64,000 bases of DNA from Akkermansia muciniphila (GCA_945900785.1 CAMDJM010000012.1:21610-85609); one strand, 5' to 3'. Shown: positions 46,701 to 56,275, numbered from the stretch's first letter. Numbers and translations are program-made. Notes: generated by a model from the letters alone, not told the origin.

Positions 46701-49040
46701 GCCGGGAACTATCATGGTATCGCGGTGGACCCCGGAGACGGCCGGACCGTCGTGTCGGATGTCGGTGGCATCGGCAGCACCCCGGACAGCTTCCTGATGC
46801 TTAACGGTGGAACCAACAACACGGAATACTTCCTTAATTACAACACGCAGTGGGGCTACAGTAAAATCGAAGCCATTTCCTTTTTCCAGGCCCCCTTTGT
46901 CCTGCTCGGCAACCAACTGGACCTCTTCGCTGCCGACGGCACCCGGACGATCTATGGGCTTAACCTGTCCAGCGGCCAGACCGCCCCGGTCACAGATGCC
47001 CCCTGGCCGGTGCGGAACCTCGCCTTCGACCTCGTGAAGCGCGAAGTTTTCTACCTGCGGGGCGACAGTTCTTCCTTCACCCTCGGATCCTTCAACCGCG
47101 ATACCTATGGCCACCAGGTTTATGGAGACCTCAAAACGGCCGGCTTTGAGTATGTCCCTGCCCAATTGCCCGACAACCTGATGTATTACAGTGGGTCACT
47201 CTGGTATGTAGAGCCCGATACCGATAATCTTGTCAGAATCCAGACCGGAACCAATACCATCACCTCCCAGAAAAAAGTTTACAGTTTCACCGGCGGCACG
47301 ATGCCCTTTGATCTGATAGGGGATCTGGCGATGACGCCGGACGGCTGGGTCTATTTCTCAGCCGTGCGGACGGACGGGCAACGTTTTTGCCGCTTCAACA
47401 TCAATACAATGTCCAGGTTCGAAGTCCTCTCCGGTCCCACCCCTCCGCCGGTCCTCAATGCAGACGGCGGGCCATACCGCGGAACTTGGTTTGACGCCCT
47501 GGCCCTCAGCCCTACCAACGCCGTAAGCACTCCTACCCTTTACTGTGCTTATCCCACCATCCCTTCGCCGCTGCATACGGTGAATCCTCTCAACGGCGCA
47601 ACTACGTTCGCCCGGAACGTGACTTCCCGGCTGGGATTGATTGATTTCTCCGACAACCACCCCGGTGACATCGGCAGTGGCCCTGTGGTCACGCTCCGTC
47701 CCTTGCTGCAATTAAACAATCTGCAGTCCTCCTATACCTATGCCGAGGTTGGCGGACCCTTCCTTACCGGGCTCAATCTCCCCCCTCCTGCCGATGCGGG
47801 CCCCACGGCCGTGCTGAACAACCCTTACGAATTCCCGCTCAACCAGCAAAACAGTAACTACTTCCAGGTGCGTTGGAGCTACGATGGGGTAAGTCCCTTG
47901 TCCAGTCCGGCTGCTTCCGTGACCGGAGCTTTCAGTGGGGGCTTCCCCGGCCAGCAGCTCGGGATCGGCTACAGTCTCTGGGGGACCCGCTCAACCCTGC
48001 CCCTCAAGGTTATCGCCAAATCGCTCAGAACCGATGTGATGGGGAACTCGCCGGTCCTGGCCCCTGTCATCACGGCAGAACGCATGGTGCTGGATGCTCC
48101 CCTGATCACGGAGGTGACGGCGGTGAAAACCGTGCGTCAGATTGAGATCCGCCCCAATGTGGACGGTGGAGCCATCCCTCCCGGCACCCGGATTTACTAC
48201 ACCACAAACGGGAGTGATCCCGGCGTGGTGCGGGATGCCAATGGACTGGACTCCGCTGCTACCGGCACCCTCTATACCACGACCATTCCCGTGCCCTCCA
48301 CGCTTCCCAACGGCCAAACGCACTTCGTTATCACGGCGCGGCTCTACCCTCCTGGCAATCTCGGCCAATGGTTTGCCTCCAGTGAAGAAGCCTATCTGGA
48401 CACCCCGATGGGCCTGGTGGCAGGTCACATGGATGTGGACACCTCCTCCTTGCTTTACCCCTTCCGCCGGGGCAGCACGGATGCCCACATCCACGAGTAT
48501 GACAAAAAATACAATGTCGTCGGTGCCTCCTTTTTCAGCTTCGCAGGCAGTAGTCTGCGCAACCTGCCCCAGAATGTCCCCGCCGGGACCCGCTTCAAAA
48601 TCATTGTGGCGAATGCGAGCCTCTCCCCGGGAGGCCGCCTCGTCATCAACAAAACTTATAACCCCGCAGACAATGCCACTTGGAACAATGTGACCACCTA
48701 TGATGAAATCTTGCCCGCCAACCTGCCTATTTACAGCCTCGAAGGCCTGCCCGGCACCGCTAAACTCACCCAATTCGGACTGTATTTTGATACCAATGCC
48801 ATTGGCTCCGGCACCCTCATCTCCACGGAGACCTCATATGTCAAAAGCAATACTCCCGGCCTCCTGGGCGAGTGGCGCAATGGAGCGCTAACGATTCAGG
48901 TCGTCAAAGATCCGGATGGTTCGGACGCGTTCGCCGTCAACACCGCCTGGAGTAATGGCGGTGTCCAAGGGGTCGCCACCTCGGGGTTGCTCTGGGAAAC
49001 TACCTTCTTCAGCCACGGCAAAACCGCTTACGGCAAGTGA
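43733..49040 (+). CDS. Giant prepilin-type protein with chitobiase-like repeats (frameshift at about 43856)
   Basis: The ATG at 43733 opens a type IV prepilin leader: GGFSFMEVLVVIAGLALVVAVGLI, with cleavage after Gly19 and Glu at +5. This frame stops soon after. Deleting one base near 43856 continues it as VLNANNAARETKLRQDV into a 1,700-residue frame ending at 49040. The merged protein of about 1,768 residues has two tandem modules, each a beta-propeller (about 45340-46000 and 46900-47450) flanked by a chitobiase/hexosaminidase C-terminal-like repeat (YRTDGVDPGD near codon 465, YTTNGSDPG near codon 1488). It is probably surface-exposed. The frameshift may be real or a sequence error. Confidence 0.7.
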
Positions 49041-49409
49041 ACGATGGTTCCCGTCCCATACCGCATCGGCTCCGGCATTTTGACACGCGAAGCGCGGGGG
49101 TGGATCGGCGATCCGCGCTCCGCGCGGGCATCGCGAGGTTTTGCTGGATGAGTCCGGGCCGTGGGCTGAAGGGGGCACCAGACGGTGGGGATCTGATATG
49201 ATACTCCATGTTTGCCGATGGCCTTCAGAAGCGCCGGCACGCCCGGGGCGGCTACGGCAGCTTGGCCTCAGGCTTGCCTGCTACGATGCCTGGGGCAGTT
49301 GCTGAAAGCGCGGCGTCGCCGCAGGCTGAAGTCCCGGCCCCGGTGAGTGCTGCCAGCAAACTTTGCCGGGGCGGGAAGCTGAGGCGCAGAAAGGCAATGA
49401 GGCCAAGCC
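49041..49409. other. Gap between giant gene and kinase gene
   Basis: No gene is supported in this 369-base stretch. Short open frames on both strands overlap each other and lack recognisable motifs. GC-rich palindromic words (GCGCTCCGCGC near 49108-49118, GATCGGCGATC near 49101) are present, but without a T run they are not called a terminator. Confidence 0.4.
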
Positions 49410-49440
49410 AAAAAAGCCCGGCCTTGCTTGGCAAGGCCGC
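49410..49440 (-). terminator. Terminator after the kinase gene
   Basis: On the minus strand a perfect hairpin CGGCCTTGC/GCAAGGCCG with a 3-base loop (49419-49439) is followed, after CCGGGC, by a run of six T residues (49410-49415 read on the minus strand). It lies just after the kinase stop and would end the export operon. Confidence 0.75.
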
Positions 49441-49462
49441 GTCCCATGGCGGTGCTCCACCA

Positions 49463-50689
49463 TCAGCCGGCGGCCGCCAGCTTTTCAGGCCTGCTCCCGC
49501 TTGCGGAGCGTTTCCCAAGGGCCGGCAGGGCCGGGGTGGGATACCTTAACCACGCGCCATCAACTTCGGAACGGCGGGCCGGATCCAGATGGCAAAGCGT
49601 GCCGATGATTTGAGCAAAGCGCTGCACCTCCACCGCTGGAAGCTGAGGGGCTTCGGCGTGGAGGCGGGAGGCGCAGGATTCAGGCACCGTTCGCCCTCCC
49701 GCCTGGCGGAAGCGGCCCTCCGGGGTGAAAAAGGAAGTGCGGAAAGTGCCCGACAGGATCAATGCCGGAGGCAGGGGGCCGAACATCCGGTCGATCTGCA
49801 GCAGATGCTCATGATTCAGCGCCAGATCCCGCAGGTCGTCCGCGCCTTTTTCTTTTTGCCAGACCCGTTGCGGAAGCGGTCCGCCAGCTGCGGCCTGCTT
49901 CAGGCTTTCCTGCTCACAGCAGTGTTTCCATAAAGTGTCATAACTGCCATCCAGGGTCACCTCCGGGTGAACGGTCAGGGCCGCCCAGACGGTGCCATAC
50001 CGGCCCTGTCCCAATTCTTTCTGAAGCTGGTATTTCCCCGCGATCAAATCCCCCGCCAGATATTGCTCGGCTGCTTCCTCCGCTTCGTCCGCCGCCACGG
50101 ATTCATGCAGGTCGTCCTCCGGCACATCATCCCCGGTAAAGTAAAATTCCTGGTATTTTCCGGCCGCGAGGCTGCGCGGATCAAACAGCAAACCGCCCGT
50201 GAGCATCTCAAAAACAGTGCAGCCCAGTGACCAATAGTCGATCGCCGGAGTGGGCGGTGCGCCCAACAAAACTTCCGGCGGGGTAAACTCCCGGGTGCAG
50301 AGCGAATCTCCCGCTGACAGTTTGCTGGAAGCACTGCCCAAATCGGCCAGTTTGGCTTTTCCGGTGCGGCGGTCGTAGAGAATGTTGTCCGGTTTAACAT
50401 CGGTATGGGCGAAACCCGCCGCATGAAGATGCCGCAGGGCCGCCAGCATTTGGCGCGTGACGGAGAGGGTCTGACGGACCGTCAGGGGACGCTGGCTGAT
50501 TTCGTCATCCAGGGAACGCCCGTGGATTCCGTATGCGAGGCAGAAGTGGCCATCATGGAAAAAGGCTTCCTTCAATTCAATGATCGACCCGCAGGCCCCG
50601 TGCCGCCCCACCGCCTTGACGATCCCAATTTCATTGATGGCGGAACGGGGGGAACGCCGCCGTTGGATTTTAAGAGCGATCTGATTCAT
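49463..50689 (-). CDS. SRPK-like serine/threonine kinase with permuted glycine-rich loop
   Basis: This 408-residue eukaryotic-type kinase begins within the N-lobe: the catalytic lysine is in QIALKIQ (Lys7), the alpha-C Glu is Glu20, the catalytic loop is HTDVKPDN (95-102), the metal Asp is in DLGSAS (116-121), and EVLLG and DYWSLGCTVFEMLTGG are SRPK-like. The glycine-rich loop that should precede Lys7 is absent. It occurs instead at residues 224-236 (KELGQGRYGTVWA) inside an insert between LLFDP and the SRPK-like NHEHLLQID. The ATG follows the HlyD stop by 4 bases, leaving no room for a normal start. SR-protein kinases phosphorylate Ser in basic-Ser repeats. A peptide with KS repeats is encoded upstream, so it may be the substrate (inference). 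Confidence 0.85.
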   Translation of the reverse strand: MNQIALKIQRRRSPRSAINEIGIVKAVGRHGACGSIIELKEAFFHDGHFCLAYGIHGRSLDDEISQRPLTVRQTLSVTRQMLAALRHLHAAGFAHTDVKPDNILYDRRTGKAKLADLGSASSKLSAGDSLCTREFTPPEVLLGAPPTPAIDYWSLGCTVFEMLTGGLLFDPRSLAAGKYQEFYFTGDDVPEDDLHESVAADEAEEAAEQYLAGDLIAGKYQLQKELGQGRYGTVWAALTVHPEVTLDGSYDTLWKHCCEQESLKQAAAGGPLPQRVWQKEKGADDLRDLALNHEHLLQIDRMFGPLPPALILSGTFRTSFFTPEGRFRQAGGRTVPESCASRLHAEAPQLPAVEVQRFAQIIGTLCHLDPARRSEVDGAWLRYPTPALPALGKRSASGSRPEKLAAAG

Positions 50690-50693
50690 CGGG

Positions 50694-52037
50694 TTATCTG
50701 GTCTGGGCGAAGGCTTTCCGGATTTCATTGAAAACACGTCCGATGAGCCGGACATCCTCGGTGACGATGCCCGCCTCGCCCGTCATCTGCTGCTTGAAGG
50801 GCACCGGCCTGCCGTAGCTGCTGGTCAGCGGGTAAGCGATTTCCACCAGCACGATGTGGGAACTGTCCCGGGCTACCATGGAAATGGATTCCACGCGGCC
50901 GTCCACCAATCCAAATTCCTTGTAGGGGAAATCCTGCAGCTTGATGCGGACGGGCTGGCCTTTGATGATTTTTCCGGCCCCGCTCTGATTTACCGACATG
51001 CGGCCGATCAGGCGGGTGGTCTCCGGCACAATCAGGAATACTACCTGACCCGCCGTGACGTATTGCTGGTCGCTCCAAAAATCATGGAAGGCCACCACCC
51101 CATCCGAGGAGGCACGCAGGAGATAGTCCGCCTGCCACAGATCGATCTGCGCCCGGAGGAGGTTCAACGCATCCTGCAATTTATAACGGGCGAGGCGGAG
51201 GCTTTCCTCACGCTGGTGGCGCTGGTCGGCCATTTCCTTCTCAAGGGTGGCCAGAGCGATTTTTTCCTCCGCCAGATTTTTCCGGGCTGTTTCGCGGACG
51301 CGTTCGCCCCCGATGAACTGCTGTTCCGCCTCCTGCACTTGCGAGCTGCTGATGGAGTCCCGCTGATGGAGCGCTTTCATCCGGGCGAACTTTTCGGTTT
51401 CGAGGGCACGTTCCCGGTCGGCCATGAGGGACTGTTTTTCCATGCCGGTGATCTGGGCCTGCTTTTGCACGGTCTGGCCTTCCAGAATCCGGGCGGTCTT
51501 CGCCGCATAGTTGTCGTCCCTCACCGTTTGATAGGAACTCCAGGCACTGGCAAAGGCCGCGTAACCGGGCTGGATCTGACCCAGGCCCTCCGCCGGTTTG
51601 AAGTCCTGCGCCGGCAGGTTTTGCCCGGAGCCGAGCAGAGCCCCCAGGGGAGCGAGGCGTTCTGTCAGCGCCAGCACGGCCGCCGCATCTGCGGGACTGC
51701 TGATAATCGCAAGGATATCGCCGCTTTTTACAGCCTGCATTTCCTTCACCTTCAGACTGGCGAGGTGTCCGCTTTGCCGGGCCACCACGTCCACGACCGG
51801 GGAACTGCCCATCAGAGTGATTTTCCCACTGATCATATCGGGATAGCGGATAAACCAACCGAGAAGCAGCAGCACCATGACCCCGCCCATGAGGAGGCTG
51901 GTGCCGGAGCGCAGCAGCCATGACGGCGGACGGCTCATGATGTCCTTCACCTCATCGCTCCACTCCGCCGGTGCGGGCTGGGGGATGACGAGAGGTGCAG
52001 CGGGAGGGTGGGCGCGCTCAGCGGTAGGCGACGGCAT
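50694..52037 (-). CDS. HlyD-family secretion adaptor
   Basis: This 447-residue periplasmic adaptor bridges an ABC transporter to an outer-membrane channel. One membrane helix (about 48-66) is followed by a lipoyl/barrel part (VVARQSGHLASLKV), a long coiled coil (about 150-260) and the second lipoyl and barrel half (RASSDGVVAFHDFWSDQQYVTAGQ). The ATG at 52037 lies 20 bases inside the end of the ABC transporter gene, showing translational coupling. The kinase starts 4 bases after its stop. Together these genes form a type I secretion system. Confidence 0.88.
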   Translation of the reverse strand: MPSPTAERAHPPAAPLVIPQPAPAEWSDEVKDIMSRPPSWLLRSGTSLLMGGVMVLLLLGWFIRYPDMISGKITLMGSSPVVDVVARQSGHLASLKVKEMQAVKSGDILAIISSPADAAAVLALTERLAPLGALLGSGQNLPAQDFKPAEGLGQIQPGYAAFASAWSSYQTVRDDNYAAKTARILEGQTVQKQAQITGMEKQSLMADRERALETEKFARMKALHQRDSISSSQVQEAEQQFIGGERVRETARKNLAEEKIALATLEKEMADQRHQREESLRLARYKLQDALNLLRAQIDLWQADYLLRASSDGVVAFHDFWSDQQYVTAGQVVFLIVPETTRLIGRMSVNQSGAGKIIKGQPVRIKLQDFPYKEFGLVDGRVESISMVARDSSHIVLVEIAYPLTSSYGRPVPFKQQMTGEAGIVTEDVRLIGRVFNEIRKAFAQTR

Positions 52038-54255
52038 GGTCCTGTTCCAGTTCGAGTTGATTACGGACGAGATTGAAATAAGCCCCGCCCCTTGCGACGA
52101 GGTCCTCGTGGGCGCCAATCTCCACGATCTTTCCCCCATGCAGGACCACGATTTGATCTGCATCCCGCACCGTGCTGAGACGGTGGGCAATCACCACTAC
52201 CGTGCGCCCCTGAATGTAGTTCCGCAGGTGGCCCAGAATGGTGCTTTCGTTATTGGCATCAAGGGCGCTGGTGGCCTCATCAAGGAAAAGAAATTCGGGA
52301 TTCCGGTAGAGCGCCCGGGCGATCAGGATGCGCTGTTTTTGGCCGCCGGAAAGTCCCTGACCTTCGGGACCGATCCGGGTCTCCGTCCCAAGAGGCAGGG
52401 TGGCAACATAGTCCCCCAGGTTGGCCAGCCAAATCGCCCCCTCCAATCTGATCGGGTCGATCCGGCTCCGGCCTGGAGCAATATTGCGGGCGAGGGATGC
52501 GGAAAAAATGACTCCATCCTGCATGACCGAACCACAGCGGGTGCGCCATGTATCCATATCAAACCCTTCGAGCGGGAGGTGGCCGATGTAGATCCCCCCG
52601 GCAGTGGGTTTGTAAAGACCGAGCATCAATTTCAGCAAAGTGGTTTTTCCGCTGCCGCTGGATCCAACGATGGCGGTGACTTTGCCCTCCGGAATGGTCA
52701 GGTTGATGCCGGATAAAACATCGGTTTGTCCGGCTCCGGGATACCGGAAGGAAAGCTGGTGCAGGGTCAGGATGCGCGATGCGGGATAGGGCACATGACC
52801 CGGCGCGTTTGACAGTTCCTCGCCATCGTCCTTCTGGCCGTAAATCTCCTGCATGCGCTCCAGGCTGAGCCGGGCGTCCTGACCACTGTGGAGGAAATCG
52901 ATCAGGCGCGTAATGGGCGAATTCAGCTGACCGACGATGTATGTCGTGGCCAGCATCATTCCAAGCGTCATCTCACCGCCGATGACGGCGCTCGCGGCGA
53001 TAAAGTTGATGAAGATATTGCGCAGGTTGTTGATAAAGAAGGTGCCGATGCGCTGGAACTGCCGCAGTGAAAGGCTGCTGCGCTCCAGCCGGTAATTGCG
53101 CACGCCCAGTTCCTCCCAGTCCCAGCGTTTATCGCGCTGGATTCCCTGGGTCTTGATCTCCTGCATGGAGCTGACAATTTCGTAGAGGGTATCCCGCTCC
53201 TTGGCTTCGAGAGTGAAGCGCTTGTAGTCCAGCATCCGGCGCTTTTTCAAAAAGAGGCAGAGCCACCCGACCGACAGCGCCGTCATGATCAAAAACACGG
53301 CAAGGATTTTCAGGCTGTAGAGCGCCAGCACGCCCCCAAAAACCACGAAGGAGAGCAGGGAAAAAACAATATCCAATGAGGACGACATCAGAAAGCTCTT
53401 GACGCGGCGGTGGTCGCTGACGCGCTGCATGATATCACCCGCCGTGCGGCTGTCGAAAAATGGCAGGGGCAGGCGCAGCAGCTTGTGCAGAAAATCCGAG
53501 ATCATCGAAATGCTGATGCGCGATCCGATGTGGAGCAGCAGCCAGCTCCGGATCATATCCGCAGCCGTCTGGCTGACAGACAGCACGAGCTGGGCCGCCA
53601 GCAGCACGTAGATGAACTGGAGATCCAGATTGCCAATACCGTAATCCACCACCGCCTGGGAGAGAAAAGGCAGGATCAGTTCCAGCATCAGCCCTACCAG
53701 CATCCCCAGGATCAGTTGCACCAGCAGCTTGCGGTGGGGCTTCAAATAGGAATAGAAAAAGAGCAGGCCGCGCCGGGTGTCCTCATTTTCCACCTGGCCG
53801 GACGAATTCCGCTGGTGAAGCTCGGGGGTTGCTTCGAGGAGAAGGAAAATACCGGGAGTCGCGGCTGTCTCCGGCCCCCCGGGAATCGAAGTGCCGGCGA
53901 TGAATTCCTCATGGGTATAATCCACCAGACCGTGGGCGGGGTCCGCCACCCTGACTTTGCGCCGCGTCACTTCGTAAACCACGACAAAGTGGTCATGCTG
54001 CCAGTGGGCGATACAAGGCAAGGGGGCTTCCTCCCGGAACCGCCCGAAGGGCAAGCGCACCGCGAGGCAGCGGAACCCTATCTTTTCAGCGGCCTCTGAA
54101 ATGCCCAGAATGGAAACACCGCCTTTCCCGATTTCGCAGAGTTCCCGGATCCAGGACTGGGAAAACTGCCGGTCATGATACGCGCAAATCATCCGCAGGC
54201 AGGCGGGACCACAGTCCATTCCGTCCAACTGGGCAAAAAAGGGGAAGGTGCTCAT
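52018..54255 (-). CDS. Peptidase-containing ABC transporter (C39, double-glycine leader processing)
   Basis: This 745-residue ABC exporter has an N-terminal C39 cysteine peptidase (catalytic Cys15 in MDCGPACL, His in HFVVVYEV, Asp in DPAHG), a membrane domain with about six helices, and an ATPase with GSSGSGKTT Walker A, LSGGQKQR signature and FLFLDEATSALD. C39 transporters cut leaders after a double glycine and export the core. A candidate substrate with an ITGG leader lies upstream. The ATG at 54255 starts 5 bases after the channel gene stop. It is the heart of this secretion locus. Confidence 0.92.
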   Translation of the reverse strand: MSTFPFFAQLDGMDCGPACLRMICAYHDRQFSQSWIRELCEIGKGGVSILGISEAAEKIGFRCLAVRLPFGRFREEAPLPCIAHWQHDHFVVVYEVTRRKVRVADPAHGLVDYTHEEFIAGTSIPGGPETAATPGIFLLLEATPELHQRNSSGQVENEDTRRGLLFFYSYLKPHRKLLVQLILGMLVGLMLELILPFLSQAVVDYGIGNLDLQFIYVLLAAQLVLSVSQTAADMIRSWLLLHIGSRISISMISDFLHKLLRLPLPFFDSRTAGDIMQRVSDHRRVKSFLMSSSLDIVFSLLSFVVFGGVLALYSLKILAVFLIMTALSVGWLCLFLKKRRMLDYKRFTLEAKERDTLYEIVSSMQEIKTQGIQRDKRWDWEELGVRNYRLERSSLSLRQFQRIGTFFINNLRNIFINFIAASAVIGGEMTLGMMLATTYIVGQLNSPITRLIDFLHSGQDARLSLERMQEIYGQKDDGEELSNAPGHVPYPASRILTLHQLSFRYPGAGQTDVLSGINLTIPEGKVTAIVGSSGSGKTTLLKLMLGLYKPTAGGIYIGHLPLEGFDMDTWRTRCGSVMQDGVIFSASLARNIAPGRSRIDPIRLEGAIWLANLGDYVATLPLGTETRIGPEGQGLSGGQKQRILIARALYRNPEFLFLDEATSALDANNESTILGHLRNYIQGRTVVVIAHRLSTVRDADQIVVLHGGKIVEIGAHEDLVARGGAYFNLVRNQLELEQDHAVAYR

Positions 54256-54260
54256 GCCGG

Positions 54261-55849
54261 TCAGAGGACAAGGCCGTGACGCCCGATGATGGAGCCATCC
54301 AGTTGGGACAAGGCGGACCAACCGGCGAACAGACTGAGGCGCGCCTGCTGCTCCCGCACCTCCGCCGCAGAGAGTTCCTCCCCGGATTCACGGAGATCCC
54401 GCACCGGGACCAAGCCGTCCTTGTGCCGCCGCAGTTGCTCATCCCATTTTAAACGGTTCACTTGCGCCGTCCGGGTGGCGGCCCCCAATGTGGCGCGTCC
54501 AGCCTCAATCCCACGGCACAACTCGAAGATCCGCTGTTTCAGGCGCTGGGTCGCTTCTTCCTGCGCGGTCACACTCTTATCCAACCCGGCCTGGGCGGAT
54601 GCCAGTTGCGCCTTTCCGGCACGCAAGCCCCAGGGAATGTTGAACCGGAGCAGGGCCACTCCTTCCCAGTCACTGCCCCCTTTGGTGGGATGATCCGCCG
54701 TGGCAGCACTGACTTCAGCATCCAGTCTGGGCAGGACCTGATTTTTAGCCCGCAACAGCTCGATCTCCCGGCGCTGCACTTCATTGATCAGCAAAATCGC
54801 CGTGGGGGCGGTTTGCATGGCTCTCGCAAAGGATTTGGCCCCGTCGGGAGTTTCCCCAGGCAGGGCCTTATCCGATAAATCCGTGAAAGATACCTCAGGC
54901 AGTTTTTCCGCGAGGGGAGCCCCCAAAACCAACCACAGTTCTCCGATGCGGTCCCCCGCAGATTTCCTGGCTTCCACCAGCCGCTCCTGCGCTGCGGAAA
55001 GGGCCACTTCCGCCTCCAATTCGTCAATTTGGGAAGCGGCTCCAGCGGCCCGGCGGACCTTGACGTCTGCCATCAACTGCTGCGCCCGCGCCAGGCTGGT
55101 GTGCTGGTTTTTTTCCACCAGGGCCGCCACCGCCGCCGCGTAATAGGCCGTTTCAGCGGACCGCAGGGTCTCGAGTAAATCCGCTGTCACCGTGGCGCTG
55201 GCCTGCTCATTCAAAAGTTCGCTGACCCGGATGGCCGCCAGATTGGCCTCCATGCCCCATCCCCGGAGCAGCGGTTGCCGCACGTTGATCGCTCCCCCTG
55301 CAGGATTGGACTGTAAATAATCATCCCGGAAGTCTCCGGTTCTGTTGGCAATATTGCCCCCTTCCAGCTCCACTTCTGTTCCGGTGGCGAAACGTTTCGT
55401 CACGCCTCCGGAAAACTCCGTATTGCCGGAAGCCCCGCCCGCCGGTCGGTCCGCCCGCACCGAGCCGAAAAGCTGCGGGTCAAAATCGGATTTTTGGACC
55501 TCCACCGCAGCCCGCGCCTGCCGGGCCGCTTCCAGCGATTGCCGGATAGAGAAGTTATGTTCAATCGCAAAATCGATACAGGTCTGCAGATTCAGCGCGG
55601 ATCCTCCGCTGGCGAGGACTCTTGGGCCCTTCGGGACCGCTCCCGGACTTATTGGGCGTTCCTGTGATACAGCGGAAGAAACAGGGATAGCAGGAGATTT
55701 TACTTCAGGAGTTGTCCGCGCCGGGGCAGGGGAGCCCCCTGCACTTCACGGGAAGACCAGTGCCCCCGGGGCAGGGCACATCCGGAAACAAAAACCAAAA
55801 AAAGCCCCAGCCCCAATAATGATGCGTAGGCTTTAAACTTAGGAAACAT
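54261..55849 (-). CDS. TolC-like outer membrane channel lipoprotein (frameshift in a G run)
   Basis: The ATG at 55849 opens a signal peptide with VSGC lipobox (Cys24). That frame soon ends (GAPLPRRGQLLK, stop). The TolC-type frame, with CIDFAIEHNFSIRQSLEAARQ, RQPLLRG and a C-terminal TolC repeat, is open upstream but has no start codon. One more G in the five-G run (complement of 55735-55739) would join the two as a lipoprotein-anchored TolC-like channel of about 529 residues. The gene starts the export operon and ends 5 bases before the C39 transporter. The shorter frame from 55505 lacks the conserved N-terminal part. Confidence 0.75.
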
Positions 55850-55974
55850 GATTAGGATAATAATCGTGATTTCCATAATTTCAAGTCCCTTTTCGCGAAC
55901 CCACTCCAATCCGCGATTCTTTTCCATGCAAAACCCGGCGCAAGCCGTGGAAATTCTCCCTGCGGAAAACGATA

Positions 55975-56002
55975 AAGGGGAGAAGCCTAAGCTTCTCCCC
56001 TT
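55975..56002 (-). terminator. Hairpin between peptide gene and export operon
   Basis: A perfect 12-bp stem (AAGGGGAGAAGC/GCTTCTCCCCTT) with a 4-base CTAA loop lies between the peptide stop (56043) and the channel start (55849). On the minus strand it is followed by TTTATCGTTTT. It may partially stop transcription so that the peptide is made in excess over the exporters, as is common in bacteriocin loci. Confidence 0.65.
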
Positions 56003-56042
56003 CTGTTTTGTCCCAGGGATGGGAATATCCAAAGGCAGATGC

Positions 56043-56252
56043 TTACCATTTCGGAACAATGGGCTCACAAATGCTGGCCCCTGATCTGCTCTTGGTGCTC
56101 TTGGTGCTCTTGGCGGATTTGGCGGACTTGCCACACTTCGCGCTCTTTTTTTTGCTCTTTGACTTGGCTTTGCACTTGCCACCCCCGGTGATCATGGCGG
56201 GGGAGTTGATGGCGTCGGCGGCGAAGGCTTCAAGGATGCTAATTTTGTTCAT
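56043..56252 (-). CDS. Double-glycine-leader precursor peptide with Lys/Ser repeats
   Basis: This 69-residue peptide has a leader MNKISILEAFAADAINSPAM followed by ITGG (Gly23-Gly24), the site expected for C39 peptidase cleavage. The core of about 45 residues is extremely basic: 14 Lys and 1 Arg against 1 Glu, with 10 Ser and three Cys (27, 40, 62). Its middle is a Lys-Ser-x triplet repeat (KSAKSAKSTKSTKSRS). Such KS repeats resemble substrates of SR-protein-type kinases, and an SRPK-like kinase is encoded in the same cluster. The peptide is probably exported by the adjacent transporter after leader removal. It is not a close match to any family I recognise. No ribosome-binding site is obvious. 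Confidence 0.8.
   Translation of the reverse strand: MNKISILEAFAADAINSPAMITGGGKCKAKSKSKKKSAKCGKSAKSAKSTKSTKSRSGASICEPIVPKW
56086..56130 (-). repeat. Five 9-base tandem repeats coding the KSx core
   Basis: Five consecutive 9-base units (plus strand CTGCTCTTG, GTGCTCTTG, GTGCTCTTG, GCGGATTTG, GCGGACTTG) encode the KSAKSAKSTKSTKS-type triplets on the minus strand. Two adjacent units are identical, so the core can expand or contract by slippage. Confidence 0.8.
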
Positions 56253-56275
56253 AGTGTTTGGAGTAGGTTGAGTGA

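Noticed and set aside
45276..47165. Long minus-strand open frame (629 codons) within the giant prepilin-like gene
   Set aside because: Antisense shadow with no motifs; the plus-strand frame has recognisable beta-propeller and chitobiase-like repeats.
49252..49518. Minus-strand frame of 88 codons overlapping the end of the kinase gene
   Set aside because: It lies across the predicted terminator and has no recognisable motif or ribosome-binding site.
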